Source: Arthrobacter sp.
Lineage (GTDB): Bacteria; Actinomycetota; Actinomycetes; Actinomycetales; Micrococcaceae
Assembly: GCA_029257465.1 (NCBI GenBank)
Contig: JARIBG010000011.1
Span: forward strand, 22,170 to 86,169
Reading direction: 5' to 3'
Length of the DNA: 64,000 nt
The notes below the pieces were generated by a model that saw only the letters and a program-made list of their open reading frames with translations, was not told where the DNA came from and searched no databases. Positions 1-8,979 of the stretch are shown here, one piece after another. The position numbers and the translations under genes were made by a program. Position 1 is the stretch's first letter. Each line of letters starts with the position of its first letter.

Positions 1-211
1 ACATCGCGGAGATGCCCGCGCCTCCACCGGCGATGACGCCGATGAACGCGAACTGGGATCCGCCGCTGAACAGGAGCAGACTCAGCGCCATGGTCTGGAG
101 CACACCGAGGCCTGCGGCCACGGACAGAGCGCCGAAGGACAGCCCGTACAGTCCGGTGGCGACGGCGACGGAGAGACCGACCCGGACGGCCGGGGAGCGT
201 AGGAGCAGCAC
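1..211 (-). CDS. AzlC-family branched-chain amino acid permease, N-terminal part; gene runs off the left window edge
   Basis: Minus-strand translation VLLLRSPAVRVGLSVAVATGLYGLSFGALSVAAGLGVLQTMALSLLLFSGGSQFAFIGVIAGGG resembles AzlC N-termini; GTG start at 211 with an in-frame TGA just upstream. Not in the supplied ORF track because it is truncated. Confidence 0.75.
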   Translation of the reverse strand, partial: MLLLRSPAVRVGLSVAVATGLYGLSFGALSVAAGLGVLQTMALSLLLFSGGSQFAFIGVIAGGGAGISAM

Positions 212-303
212 GCCTCAAGGCTAGGCGACGCCCGGCTTCCCGTTCATCATGAGAGGATGAATAGTGGGTGAAGGAAAGCCTACTTACTATCCGAGGAGCA
301 CAC

Positions 304-1494
304 ATGAAGGCAGTGACCTGGCAGGGTAAGCGCAACGTCAGCGTGGACAACGTCCCGGACCCCACCATCCAGGAGCCGACCGACGCCATCATCCGCATCA
401 CCTCGACCGCCATCTGCGGCTCCGACCTGCACCTGTACGAAGTCCTGGGCCCATACATGGCCAAGGGCGATATCCTCGGCCACGAGCCCATGGGCATCGT
501 CGAGGAGGTCGGATCGGCGGTGACGAACCTCAAGGTGGGCGACCGCGTGGTGATCCCCTTCAACATCTCCTGCGGCCACTGTTTCATGTGCACGCGGGGG
601 CTCCAGTCCCAGTGCGAGACGACCCAGGTACACGAGCAGGGCTCCGGCGCCGCTCTCCTCGGCTTCTCGGCCCTCTACGGCTCCGTCCCCGGCGGCCAGG
701 CGGAGTACCTGCGCGTGCCGTTCGCCGACTACGGGCCGGTCAAGGTGGGCTCGGAGTTGCCGGACGAGCGCTACCTCTACCTCTCCGACATCCTGCCCAC
801 GGCGTGGCAGGGCGTGCAGTACGCGGATGTCCCGAAGGACGGCGTCCTCACGGTCTACGGTCTGGGTCCCGTGGGCCAGTTCGCGTCCCGGATCGGGAAG
901 TACCTGGGGCATCGTGTGATCGGCGTCGAGCCGGTCCCCGAGCGCCGGGAGATGGCGGAGCGGCACGGCATCGAAACCATCGACTTCACGGACGACACCG
1001 CCGAGGAACTGCGCAGCATGACCGGCGGTCGCGGCCCGGACGCCATCGTCGACGCCGTCGGCATGGAGGCCCACGGCTCCCCCGCAGGCTCGTTCGCCCA
1101 GCAGGCCGTCGGTGTCCTGCCGGACAAGCTGGCTCAGAAGGTGATGGAGACCGGGGGCAGCGACCGCATGGCCGTGCTGCATTCCGCGATCGACGCCGTC
1201 CGCCGCGGAGGCACCCTCTCCCTCAGCGGCGTCTATGGAGGAGCGGCCAGCCCCATGCCGCTGCTGACCATGTTCGACAAGCAGATCCAGTTCCGCATGG
1301 GCCAGTGCAATGTGCGCCGCTGGACGGACGAACTCCTGCCGATCGTCGAGGAGCCCTCGGACCCCTTGGGTGTCACCGACCTGATGACGCACGAGGTCTC
1401 GATCGACGAGGCCCCCGCGGCTTACAAGAACTTCCAGAAGAAGAAGGACGGGGCCATCAAGGTGGTCCTCAAGCCGCAGGGCGTCAGCGCCTGA
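304..1494 (+). CDS. Zinc-dependent alcohol/formaldehyde-type dehydrogenase (MDR superfamily)
   Basis: MKAVTWQGKRNVSVDNVPDP..., zinc motif GHEPMGIVEEVG, structural-zinc Cys cluster CGHCFMCTRGLQSQC, Rossmann VYGLGPVGQ; ATG at 304 after GAGGAG. Confidence 0.9.
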   Translation: MKAVTWQGKRNVSVDNVPDPTIQEPTDAIIRITSTAICGSDLHLYEVLGPYMAKGDILGHEPMGIVEEVGSAVTNLKVGDRVVIPFNISCGHCFMCTRGLQSQCETTQVHEQGSGAALLGFSALYGSVPGGQAEYLRVPFADYGPVKVGSELPDERYLYLSDILPTAWQGVQYADVPKDGVLTVYGLGPVGQFASRIGKYLGHRVIGVEPVPERREMAERHGIETIDFTDDTAEELRSMTGGRGPDAIVDAVGMEAHGSPAGSFAQQAVGVLPDKLAQKVMETGGSDRMAVLHSAIDAVRRGGTLSLSGVYGGAASPMPLLTMFDKQIQFRMGQCNVRRWTDELLPIVEEPSDPLGVTDLMTHEVSIDEAPAAYKNFQKKKDGAIKVVLKPQGVSA

Positions 1495-1511
1495 CAGGAG
1501 CGGAAACCGGT

Positions 1512-1543
1512 GAAGGCACCGGCCCCACGGGGCCGGTGCCTTC
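1512..1543. terminator. Strong hairpin between convergent genes (bidirectional terminator)
   Basis: GAAGGCACCGGCCCC-AC-GGGGCCGGTGCCTTC, 15-bp perfect inverted repeat between two stop codons. Confidence 0.75.
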
Positions 1544-1549
1544 GTCGTC

Positions 1550-3364
1550 CTACTCCCGCGCCATCACCTCGTGGACGTCGACGTCGCCGCGGGCGATCTG
1601 CAGCGCGCCGGCCGCGCGCACCAGGCCCAGATGGGAGAACGCCTGCGGGAAGTTGCCGACCATGCGGTGGTTGACGGCGTCGTACTCCTCGGAGAGAAGC
1701 CCGAGCTCGTTCGAGTAGCCCACCAGCTGGTCCATGAGCTGACGGGCCTCCTCACCGCGACCGCTGCGCGCGTACTGCTCCACGAGCCAGAACGAACAGG
1801 CGAGGAACGGGTGCTCGCCCGGAGCGAGGCCGTCGTCCGCGCCGTGTGTCCGGTAGCGCAGCAGCAGACCCTCGCTGTCGATCAGATCCTTCTCGATCCG
1901 CTCCACCGTGCCGAGCATCTTCGGGTCGTCGTAGGCGAGGAATCCGACCTGGGGTAGTTGCAGGAGGGACGCATCGACCTCCGTACCCCCGTACACCTGG
2001 GTGAACGAGTTCAGGTCGTGGTCGAACCCCCGTTCCATGATCTCCTCGTGCATCCGGTCACGGATGGCCACCCACTCCTCCACCGGCCCGTCGAGCCCGT
2101 GGTCGCGGACCGCGCGCACGGCGCAGTCGAACGTCGCCCACACCATGACGCGCGAGTGCGTGAAGAACTGCTTCTTCCCCCGCATCTCCCAGATACCGTG
2201 GTCCGGTTCGTCGAGGTGATTCCGCGCGAACTTGATCAGGGCCCGCTGCAGCGGCCAGGAGAAGGTGTCCTCCTTCACCCCGTGGCCGCGTAGCTTCTCC
2301 AGCGCCATCATGACCTCACCCACGACGTCGGCCTGGTACTGGTCCACCGCGCCGTTGCCCACCCGGACGGGAACGGAGTCGGCGTAACCGGGCAGGTGGT
2401 CGAGTTCACGCTCGGGCAGCCTGCGCTCCCCGGCCAGCCCGTACATGATCTGGAGATCCTCCGGGTCCCCCGCGACGGCGCGGAGCAGCCAGTTCCGCCA
2501 ACCCAGCGCCTCGTCGGCGAAGCCGTGCGTCATCATGGCCTCGAGCGTCAGCGCCGCATCACGTAGCCAGCAGAAGCGGTAGTCCCAGTTCCGGGCCCCG
2601 CCGAACTGCTCCGGCAGCGACGTGGTCGGCGCGGCGACGATCCCACCCGTGTCCTCGTGCGTGAGGGCACGCAGCACCAGGAGCGAGCGCCTCACGGCGG
2701 GCGAGTAGTCGCCGTCGTCCTCGGAGCTCGCCTCCCACGCACGCCAGTAGCTGATGGTCGTGTCGAGTGCCTCGTCGACGTCGAGGCCGGCAGGCATGGG
2801 GCGGTGCGAGGGATACCAGATCATCTCGAGGTCGACGACGTCGCCCTCCGACACGTCGAAGGTGCCCTGGTGCGAGGTGTTCTCCGCGTGCAGTCGCGGT
2901 CCGCGGAGCAGGAGCGCATCAGGACCGGCGATGGCCAACAGCGCCGAACCCTCGTCGTCGGGCTGCTGGGTCACCCAGGGGACCACCTCGGCATAGCCGA
3001 AGCGGATCTGCAGCTCCTGCCGGAACGTCACTGTTCCGCTCAGACCCTGCACGCGGCGGATCACGTTGGCGCGCCGGTCGGCGACAGGCATGAAGTCCGT
3101 GACGAGCGCGTCGCCCTCGGGCGTACGCCAGTGGGTCTGGAGGACGAAGGTCGCGTCGATGTAGCTCCTGTCCACCACCTCCGCCCGGGACGACGAGGGG
3201 GAGAGAAGCCAGCGGCCGTGCTCCTCGTTGCCGAGGAGCGCGGCGAACACCGAGTCGGAGTCGAAGCGGGGGAAGCACAGCCAGTCCACGCTCCCGGTGC
3301 GGGAGATCAGCGCACCCGTGTGCAGATCTGACAGGAGCGCGTAGTCCTCGATGGGTGTTTGCAT
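1550..3364 (-). CDS. Glycoside hydrolase family 15 protein (glucoamylase/trehalase-like)
   Basis: MQTPIEDYALLSDLHTGALISRTGSVDWLCFPRFDSDSVFAALLG and NWDYRFCWLRDAALTLEAM are typical of actinobacterial GH15. Confidence 0.9.
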   Translation of the reverse strand: MQTPIEDYALLSDLHTGALISRTGSVDWLCFPRFDSDSVFAALLGNEEHGRWLLSPSSSRAEVVDRSYIDATFVLQTHWRTPEGDALVTDFMPVADRRANVIRRVQGLSGTVTFRQELQIRFGYAEVVPWVTQQPDDEGSALLAIAGPDALLLRGPRLHAENTSHQGTFDVSEGDVVDLEMIWYPSHRPMPAGLDVDEALDTTISYWRAWEASSEDDGDYSPAVRRSLLVLRALTHEDTGGIVAAPTTSLPEQFGGARNWDYRFCWLRDAALTLEAMMTHGFADEALGWRNWLLRAVAGDPEDLQIMYGLAGERRLPERELDHLPGYADSVPVRVGNGAVDQYQADVVGEVMMALEKLRGHGVKEDTFSWPLQRALIKFARNHLDEPDHGIWEMRGKKQFFTHSRVMVWATFDCAVRAVRDHGLDGPVEEWVAIRDRMHEEIMERGFDHDLNSFTQVYGGTEVDASLLQLPQVGFLAYDDPKMLGTVERIEKDLIDSEGLLLRYRTHGADDGLAPGEHPFLACSFWLVEQYARSGRGEEARQLMDQLVGYSNELGLLSEEYDAVNHRMVGNFPQAFSHLGLVRAAGALQIARGDVDVHEVMARE

Positions 3365-3403
3365 CTTTCCACTCAACCACAGGGCATCGCTGCGCGGCCG
3401 ACT

Positions 3404-4270
3404 TCACCCATCGGTGCGCAGCAGCGCCTGCCGGATCAGCGCCGGGACGTCGGAGGTCAGCTCCTGGACCCCCAGACCGGTAAGGAACCGAGCGTCCTCC
3501 ACGGTGTTGACGGTCCAGACCCGCACCCGGGTCCCGTCGCTGATCCACTGCCGTACGCGGTCAGGGTGGTTGCGCACGTACTGGAGACCCGGGCCGGCCA
3601 GGCCCACCTCCTGATGCTCTATCGCAGCCTCGCTCTCCCTGAGCGCTCCCTGCAGGACATCGATCACGGCGCCCTCGGCGAGCGACCCGAGGTGCAGGGC
3701 CTGACGGACATCCTCCGGTTCGACGTCGGCCACGAGCTGGCAGAGCTGGTGGTGGGGCGCCGACTCCTGGAGCTGGCGGATCGAATCCGGATTGAAGCTC
3801 ATGAAACTCACCTCGACACCGCCGACCATGGAGGACTCCGGATCCCACCCCTCATCCATGAGGAAACCGATCAGGGCCTCCTCGAGCGCGAGCCCGAACG
3901 GGCTCGGATGCTTCAACTCGATGGCCAGCCTGACCGGTCGGCCCGCGCGGCGCAGCAGGAGCAGCAGATCGCCGAGGGAGAGGAGTTGCTCGTCCGGACC
4001 GCCGTACGCCGCCGGAATGCTGGCGCCCTTCCAGGAGGACGCGTCGAGCTCGCGCAGTTCGGCCAGGGAGTGATCCGCGACGTCGCCGGTTCCATCGGTG
4101 GTGCGTTCGAGCGTGGTGTCGTGGATGCAGACGAGGTGCCGGTCGCGGCTCAGGTGCACGTCGCACTCCACGCCGTCGGCGCCGTCCGCCAGCGCCTGCA
4201 GGTAGGCAGCCCTGGTGTGCTCGGCGAAGGCACCGCTGCTGCCGCGGTGGGCGAAGATGACAGGTGGCAC
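3404..4270 (-). CDS. Glycerophosphodiester phosphodiesterase
   Basis: MPPVIFAHRGSSGAFAEHTRAAYLQALADGADGVECDVHLSRDRHLVCIHD: GDPD HRG and E.D signature. Confidence 0.92.
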   Translation of the reverse strand: MPPVIFAHRGSSGAFAEHTRAAYLQALADGADGVECDVHLSRDRHLVCIHDTTLERTTDGTGDVADHSLAELRELDASSWKGASIPAAYGGPDEQLLSLGDLLLLLRRAGRPVRLAIELKHPSPFGLALEEALIGFLMDEGWDPESSMVGGVEVSFMSFNPDSIRQLQESAPHHQLCQLVADVEPEDVRQALHLGSLAEGAVIDVLQGALRESEAAIEHQEVGLAGPGLQYVRNHPDRVRQWISDGTRVRVWTVNTVEDARFLTGLGVQELTSDVPALIRQALLRTDG

Positions 4271-4394
4271 GGACGAGGCCCCTTACGTGGTCGACGGCGT
4301 TCGTCCCACCGTACGACAGGGCCGGATCCGCCCGCCATCGTGCTCCGGCCAGGGTGCGGAGGTCGTTCGACCGGCTCCTCGATAGACTCGGGGC

Positions 4395-5654
4395 GTGACT
4401 GTACAGCTGATCGGGGCCGATGTGGAACGGGCGGCAGCCCTGCGCCGCATGAAGACGCTGGCCACCGGCCTGCTCGGTGTCATGGCCGTCATCTTCGTGG
4501 TGGCGTTCGCCCTGCAGGATTCCTACCCCTGGCTGCAGTACGTCCGCGCCGCGGCCGAGGGCGGCATGGTGGGGGCGCTGGCCGACTGGTTCGCCGTCAC
4601 GGCGCTGTTCAAGCACCCCCTGGGCGTGAAGATCCCGCACTCGGCGATCATCCCGCGCAAGAAGGACCAGATCGGTGAGTCGCTCGGCGAGTTCGTCGAG
4701 GAGAACTTCCTGTCCGAGGAGGTGGTCGTCGCCAAGGTCGACTCGGCCCGCATCGCGCAGAAGGTGGGCGCCTGGCTGGAGAAGCCGGAGAGCGCCGATC
4801 GGGTGGCGCTGGAGGGCGCAGCGCTCATCCGCGGCCTGTTCGCCGTCCTGGACGACGACGCCGTGCAGGGCGTCATCGAGTCGATGGTCCGCAAGCACCT
4901 CCTCGACCCGCCCTGGGGTCCGCCCATCGGAGGGATAGCAGAGCGCATCTTCGCCGAAGGCCATCATCACCGACTCGTGGACCTGCTGGTGGACCGCGCC
5001 GCCGACTGGGTGGACGCGAACTACGCCGTGGTGACGAGGGTCGTGGCGCAGCGCTCCCCCACCTGGGTCCCGCGTCTCGTCGACGGCGTCGTCGGCGATC
5101 GCGTGCATGCCGAGTTCTCGAAATTCGTCCGCGCCGTCCAGAACGATCCACGGCACGATGTCCGTCTGGCCATCGACAAGTATCTGCGGGACCTCGCGCG
5201 GGATCTGCAGCACCGGCCGGAAACCATCGCGAAGGCCGAGGAGATCAAGGAACAGCTGCTCGATGATCCCCGCGTCCGGGAACTCACCGCACGCACCTGG
5301 GCCACCATCAAGAACGCCCTGCTCGAGGCGGTCAATGATCCCACGAGTGATCTGACGACCAACTTCACTGCACTTGTCCGCGACTTCGGTGCACGTCTCA
5401 CCCAGGACGCCGAGCTGTCGGGACGCATGAATCGCTGGCTGGCCGAGGGCGCCTCCTACCTCGTCCGCACGTATCGCCGCGAGATCGCCGGCGTCATCTC
5501 CGAGACGGTGGGCCGCTGGGACGCCGAGGAGACCTCGCGCAAGATCGAGCTGCAGGTGGGCAAGGATCTACAGTTCATCCGGATCAACGGTACCGTCGTA
5601 GGATCCCTCGCGGGCCTGGGGATCTTCTCCCTGGCCCACGCGGTTTTCGGTTAG
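4395..5654 (+). CDS. DUF445-family membrane protein
   Basis: AAAEGGMVGALADWFAVTALFKHPLGVKIPHSAIIPRKKDQIGESLGEFVEENFL is characteristic of DUF445. Confidence 0.9.
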   Translation: MTVQLIGADVERAAALRRMKTLATGLLGVMAVIFVVAFALQDSYPWLQYVRAAAEGGMVGALADWFAVTALFKHPLGVKIPHSAIIPRKKDQIGESLGEFVEENFLSEEVVVAKVDSARIAQKVGAWLEKPESADRVALEGAALIRGLFAVLDDDAVQGVIESMVRKHLLDPPWGPPIGGIAERIFAEGHHHRLVDLLVDRAADWVDANYAVVTRVVAQRSPTWVPRLVDGVVGDRVHAEFSKFVRAVQNDPRHDVRLAIDKYLRDLARDLQHRPETIAKAEEIKEQLLDDPRVRELTARTWATIKNALLEAVNDPTSDLTTNFTALVRDFGARLTQDAELSGRMNRWLAEGASYLVRTYRREIAGVISETVGRWDAEETSRKIELQVGKDLQFIRINGTVVGSLAGLGIFSLAHAVFG

Positions 5655-6451
5655 GCCTTCTTCCGGCCCTTGCCCCTGTGATCGCCGCCCGTCTGTGACA
5701 GCTGCAGGGCCTCCGCCAGCTCCCCCGGAACGATCTGCGGCAGCGGACCGAAGGCCTCGCGGGTGGCGCTGATGACCGACTTGCCCATGATGTGGTTACC
5801 GGCTCCGCCGATCACGGCGCCCGCACCGAACGGCAGTGCGCGTCCCAGCATGAACCCGCCCTGCCGGGCGAGGAACTTCCTGAGGAAGCGCCGCTGGATG
5901 GTCCCGGTCACCGTCTTCACGAGCGAGGTCGGCGCCGCCTTGTTCACCACTTGCCCCCAGTACTGGGGAGCGCCCTGACCGGTTGAGGCACCGAGGATCG
6001 AGCGGATGAGCGCCGTGCCCTCCTCGCCCATGAGGATGGCCATCACCATGGCGCGGGAGCGCTCGGGGTCGTCCGTCTGCACCCCGTGCAACTCGGCGAT
6101 GGACTCCGCGTACAGCGCGGTCGCCTCGAGAAAGCCCACCATCGCGGCGGCCGAGAGCCCGAGAGATGCGACGGTTCCGACGGCGGGAACCGCGGCGGTG
6201 GCACCGACAGCCGCTCCTGCCGCCGTCGTCGCGCGCAGGTAATCGCGTTCGAGGTGGCGGGCGAGTTCTGCCGGAGAGGCGTCCGGGTGGCGGCGGCGGA
6301 GCCGATTCAAATTCGAGATGATCAGCGGCCGCTGCACATCCAGGGCGCGCTCGATCCCGCGCTGGATGCCGGGCTTCGGGTGGCCATCCTTATCGAAGAG
6401 CGCCCCGTTGGCGGCCCTCACCGCCGGATTCTCCTTGTTCCTGCCGAACAT
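5651..6451 (-). CDS. Conserved hypothetical protein, possibly EcsC-like
   Basis: MFGRNKENPAVRAANGALFDKDGHPKPGIQRGIERALDVQRPLIISNLNRLRRRHPDASPAELARHLERDYL; Ala/Gly-rich hydrophobic centre; ATG with GGAAGGACC upstream. Confidence 0.6.
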   Translation of the reverse strand: MFGRNKENPAVRAANGALFDKDGHPKPGIQRGIERALDVQRPLIISNLNRLRRRHPDASPAELARHLERDYLRATTAAGAAVGATAAVPAVGTVASLGLSAAAMVGFLEATALYAESIAELHGVQTDDPERSRAMVMAILMGEEGTALIRSILGASTGQGAPQYWGQVVNKAAPTSLVKTVTGTIQRRFLRKFLARQGGFMLGRALPFGAGAVIGGAGNHIMGKSVISATREAFGPLPQIVPGELAEALQLSQTGGDHRGKGRKKA

Positions 6452-6557
6452 CGTGGTCCTTCCGCGGCTGCAGTGATGGGTCGCTTCCGAGTGTAGGGGC
6501 GAGCCGGTGTCAGCGGGAAAGCATTGTGCTGTCGGCGCAGGCCCGCCGGACACGAGA

Positions 6558-6594
6558 AACAGGGACGTCACCAGATCATGGTGGCGTCCCTGTT
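6558..6594 (-). terminator. Hairpin downstream of the GlsB-like gene
   Basis: AACAGGGACGTCACCA-GATCA-TGGTGGCGTCCCTGTT, 16-bp stem with one wobble. Confidence 0.65.
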
Positions 6595-6634
6595 CAGCAG
6601 CTGATCCCCGCAGTTCAGCTGGGTGTTGTGCGCA

Positions 6635-6904
6635 TCAGACGTTCGAGCCCCTGCGTCCCACGATCGCACCGTAGATGAGCAGGACAATCAGCGAACCGCC
6701 GATGGCCAGGAGCCAGGTGGAGAGGCTGAAGAACTGGTCGACATCGGCGTCGAAGATGGCCCGGCCGATGAAACCGCCGAGCAGCGCGCCGACGACGCCG
6801 AGGATCAGCGTGTTGATCCAGAAGACGGGCTGCTTGCCGGGGATGATGAGCTTGGCGATTGCGCCGGCGATCAGGCCCAGGATGAGCCAACCGAAGATTC
6901 CCAT
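6635..6904 (-). CDS. GlsB/YeaQ/YmgE-family stress-response membrane protein
   Basis: MGIFGWLILGLIAGAIAKLIIPGKQPVFWINTLILGVVGALLGGFIGRAIF is typical of the family. Confidence 0.93.
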   Translation of the reverse strand: MGIFGWLILGLIAGAIAKLIIPGKQPVFWINTLILGVVGALLGGFIGRAIFDADVDQFFSLSTWLLAIGGSLIVLLIYGAIVGRRGSNV

Positions 6905-7106
6905 GAGATGCTCCTTGAGTGATCGTGGTGCCCAGCCAAGAGGCTCGGGCATCCAGTGAATTGATGCAACCCGCCACTGTACTTCATCAGCATGCTTAGG
7001 GTGTAATCGTAGCATTGGGGCGTTTTTCGCCTGGACGGCGCCGTTACGTTCAGGTCCTAGCCCTCCTCACCCAGCATCCGGTCCTATTTCATCCGTGAGA
7101 AAACCC

Positions 7107-7136
7107 TTGACCCGCGTCGTGAAGCAAAGATAAAGT
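7107..7136 (+). promoter_or_regulatory. Sigma70-type promoter of the fructose operon
   Basis: TTGACC-17 nt-ATAAAG about 60 bp upstream of the regulator ATG. Confidence 0.5.
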
Positions 7137-7195
7137 CACACAAACACAGAAATACGCAGATTCGACACCTCGCAGCGTGACGACATCGGAGCCCC

Positions 7196-7963
7196 ATGTT
7201 CGCAGAAGAGCGCTACGGCCAGATCAGCAATCTGGTCTCCGCGAACGGTCGTGTCACCGTGGCCGGCCTCTCGACGCGGTTCGGCATCACCAAGGAGACG
7301 GTACGCAGGGACCTGGCCCTGCTGGAGACCGACGGCGTGCTGCGCCGGGTCCACGGGGGCGCTATTGCCGGTGCCGGAGCCACCACGAACGAACCGAGTC
7401 TCACCAGCAGATCCTCCCGGCATGCCGCAGAGAAGAAGCGCATCGCCTTGGCCGCGCTCTCCCTGGTCCCGGAGCGGGGCGCCGTCGTCCTCGACGCCGG
7501 CAGCACCACAGGAGCCCTGGCCGAACTCCTCGTGGACGAAGCCCGCACAGGGCTCGCCGTGGTCACCCACTGCGTGCCGATCGCAGGGGTCATGACCGCC
7601 GCCGGCCTCAGCGTCGAACTCCTCGGAGGCCGGGTGCGGGCGCTGACAAGCGCGGCGGTGGGAAGCAGGACGCTCGCGCAGCTCGGCCGACTCCGGGCCG
7701 ACATCGCGTTCATCGGAGCGAACGGGCTGTCCGCCGAGTTCGGCCTGAGCACCCCCGACGTCGACGAGGCAGCGGTGAAGACGGCCCTCATCCGCGCCGC
7801 GCGGCGTATAGTGCTGCTCGCGGACGCGTCGAAGTTCGACGAGGAGACACTCGTCAGTTTTGCTTTCCTGGAGGACATCGATGCTCTCGTCACCGACCGC
7901 GCACCCCACGGCTCGCTCGCGCAAGCACTGGCTGATGCCGACATCGAGGTGATCGTCGCGTGA
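7196..7963 (+). CDS. DeoR/GlpR-family transcriptional regulator of the fructose operon
   Basis: MFAEERYGQISNLVSANGRVTVAGLSTRFGITKETVRRDLALLETDGVLRRVHGGA (DeoR HTH) followed by a DeoR sensor domain; first gene of the operon. Confidence 0.93.
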   Translation: MFAEERYGQISNLVSANGRVTVAGLSTRFGITKETVRRDLALLETDGVLRRVHGGAIAGAGATTNEPSLTSRSSRHAAEKKRIALAALSLVPERGAVVLDAGSTTGALAELLVDEARTGLAVVTHCVPIAGVMTAAGLSVELLGGRVRALTSAAVGSRTLAQLGRLRADIAFIGANGLSAEFGLSTPDVDEAAVKTALIRAARRIVLLADASKFDEETLVSFAFLEDIDALVTDRAPHGSLAQALADADIEVIVA

Positions 7964-8979
7964 TCCTGACGATCACGATCAACCCGAGCATCGACCGCAC
8001 CGTCGAGCTCGACGCTTCCCTGGCGCGCGGAGCTGTCCAGCGCGCCAGGCACGGGGCCCAGGAAGCCGGCGGTAAAGGTATCAACGTCAGCCGGGCCTTG
8101 GCCGCGTCGGGCATCTCGACGCTGGCGGTCCTGCCGGGCGACGACGATGACGCCGTGATTGCGGGGCTGCGCAGCGTAGCGATCCCGTTCAGGAACGTAC
8201 CGATCGGCGCGACCCTGCGGACCAATACCGCGATCACGGAACCCGACGGCACCACGACGAAGATCAATGAGCCCGGGCCCGCGCTCTCCGCTGAGCAGCT
8301 CGACGAGCTCACCGCCGTCGTCGTGGCCGAGAGCCACGGAGCCGCGTGGCTGGTGCTGGCCGGCTCCCTTCCCCCCCAGGTTCCGCCGACCTTCTATAGG
8401 CGTGTGATCGCCGCTGTCCGCGATACCTATGGAGCGTCGGCTCCGCTCATCGCCATCGACTCCTCCGGCGAGCCCCTCATCGAGGGCGCAGCAACGGTCC
8501 CGGCGCCGGATTTGCTCAAACCCAACGGCGAGGAACTCGCGGAACTGACGGGCATCGGCACGGGGGACGAGCTCGAACAGGATCACGAATTGGCCGCGAA
8601 GGCCTGCGCAGTGCTGATCGCCGCGGGCGTCGGGGCGGTCCTGGCGACCCTCGGGTCCAAAGGCGCACTGCTCGTGACACGGGCGGGAGCGTGGCACGGC
8701 CTGCACTCGCCCGTCACGGCGCGATCGACCGTCGGGGCGGGCGACTCCGCGCTGGCCGGGTACCTGCTGGCACACAGCGCCGGTGAAGTACCGGAGAACT
8801 GCCTGCGCCAGGCGGTTGCCCACGGCTCGGCGGCCGCCGCGCTTCCCGGTTCATCAGTCCCATCGCTCGATCAGACGACACCGGCGGACGTCACCGTCAG
8901 CGCCCTCACGATCACCCTCCCCGTGATCGGATCCACTACAGGTCCCTGTACGGGACCCACAGCACAGGAGGAACTCTGA
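7960..8979 (+). CDS. fruK: 1-phosphofructokinase
   Basis: MILTITINPSIDRTVELD..., GAGDSALAGYL PfkB signature; GTGA overlap with the regulator; directly before the fructose PTS. Confidence 0.93.
   Translation: MILTITINPSIDRTVELDASLARGAVQRARHGAQEAGGKGINVSRALAASGISTLAVLPGDDDDAVIAGLRSVAIPFRNVPIGATLRTNTAITEPDGTTTKINEPGPALSAEQLDELTAVVVAESHGAAWLVLAGSLPPQVPPTFYRRVIAAVRDTYGASAPLIAIDSSGEPLIEGAATVPAPDLLKPNGEELAELTGIGTGDELEQDHELAAKACAVLIAAGVGAVLATLGSKGALLVTRAGAWHGLHSPVTARSTVGAGDSALAGYLLAHSAGEVPENCLRQAVAHGSAAAALPGSSVPSLDQTTPADVTVSALTITLPVIGSTTGPCTGPTAQEEL

Noticed and set aside
250-303. DtxR/iron-box-like sequence between azlC and the dehydrogenase
   Set aside because: Only about half of positions matched the DtxR consensus by eye; not better than expected by chance.
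280-1392. 370-aa antisense ORF over the dehydrogenase, and many similar long antisense ORFs (e.g. 3852-5213, 17159-18622, 32442-34064, 35894-38344, 61149-63086)
   Set aside because: High-GC shadow ORFs: His/Arg/Gly-rich, no recognisable domains, each opposite a well-supported gene.
588-1718. 376-aa Arg/Pro/Gly-rich ORF overlapping the dehydrogenase in another frame
   Set aside because: Translation composition is typical of an out-of-frame read of a high-GC gene; the dehydrogenase frame has clear motifs.
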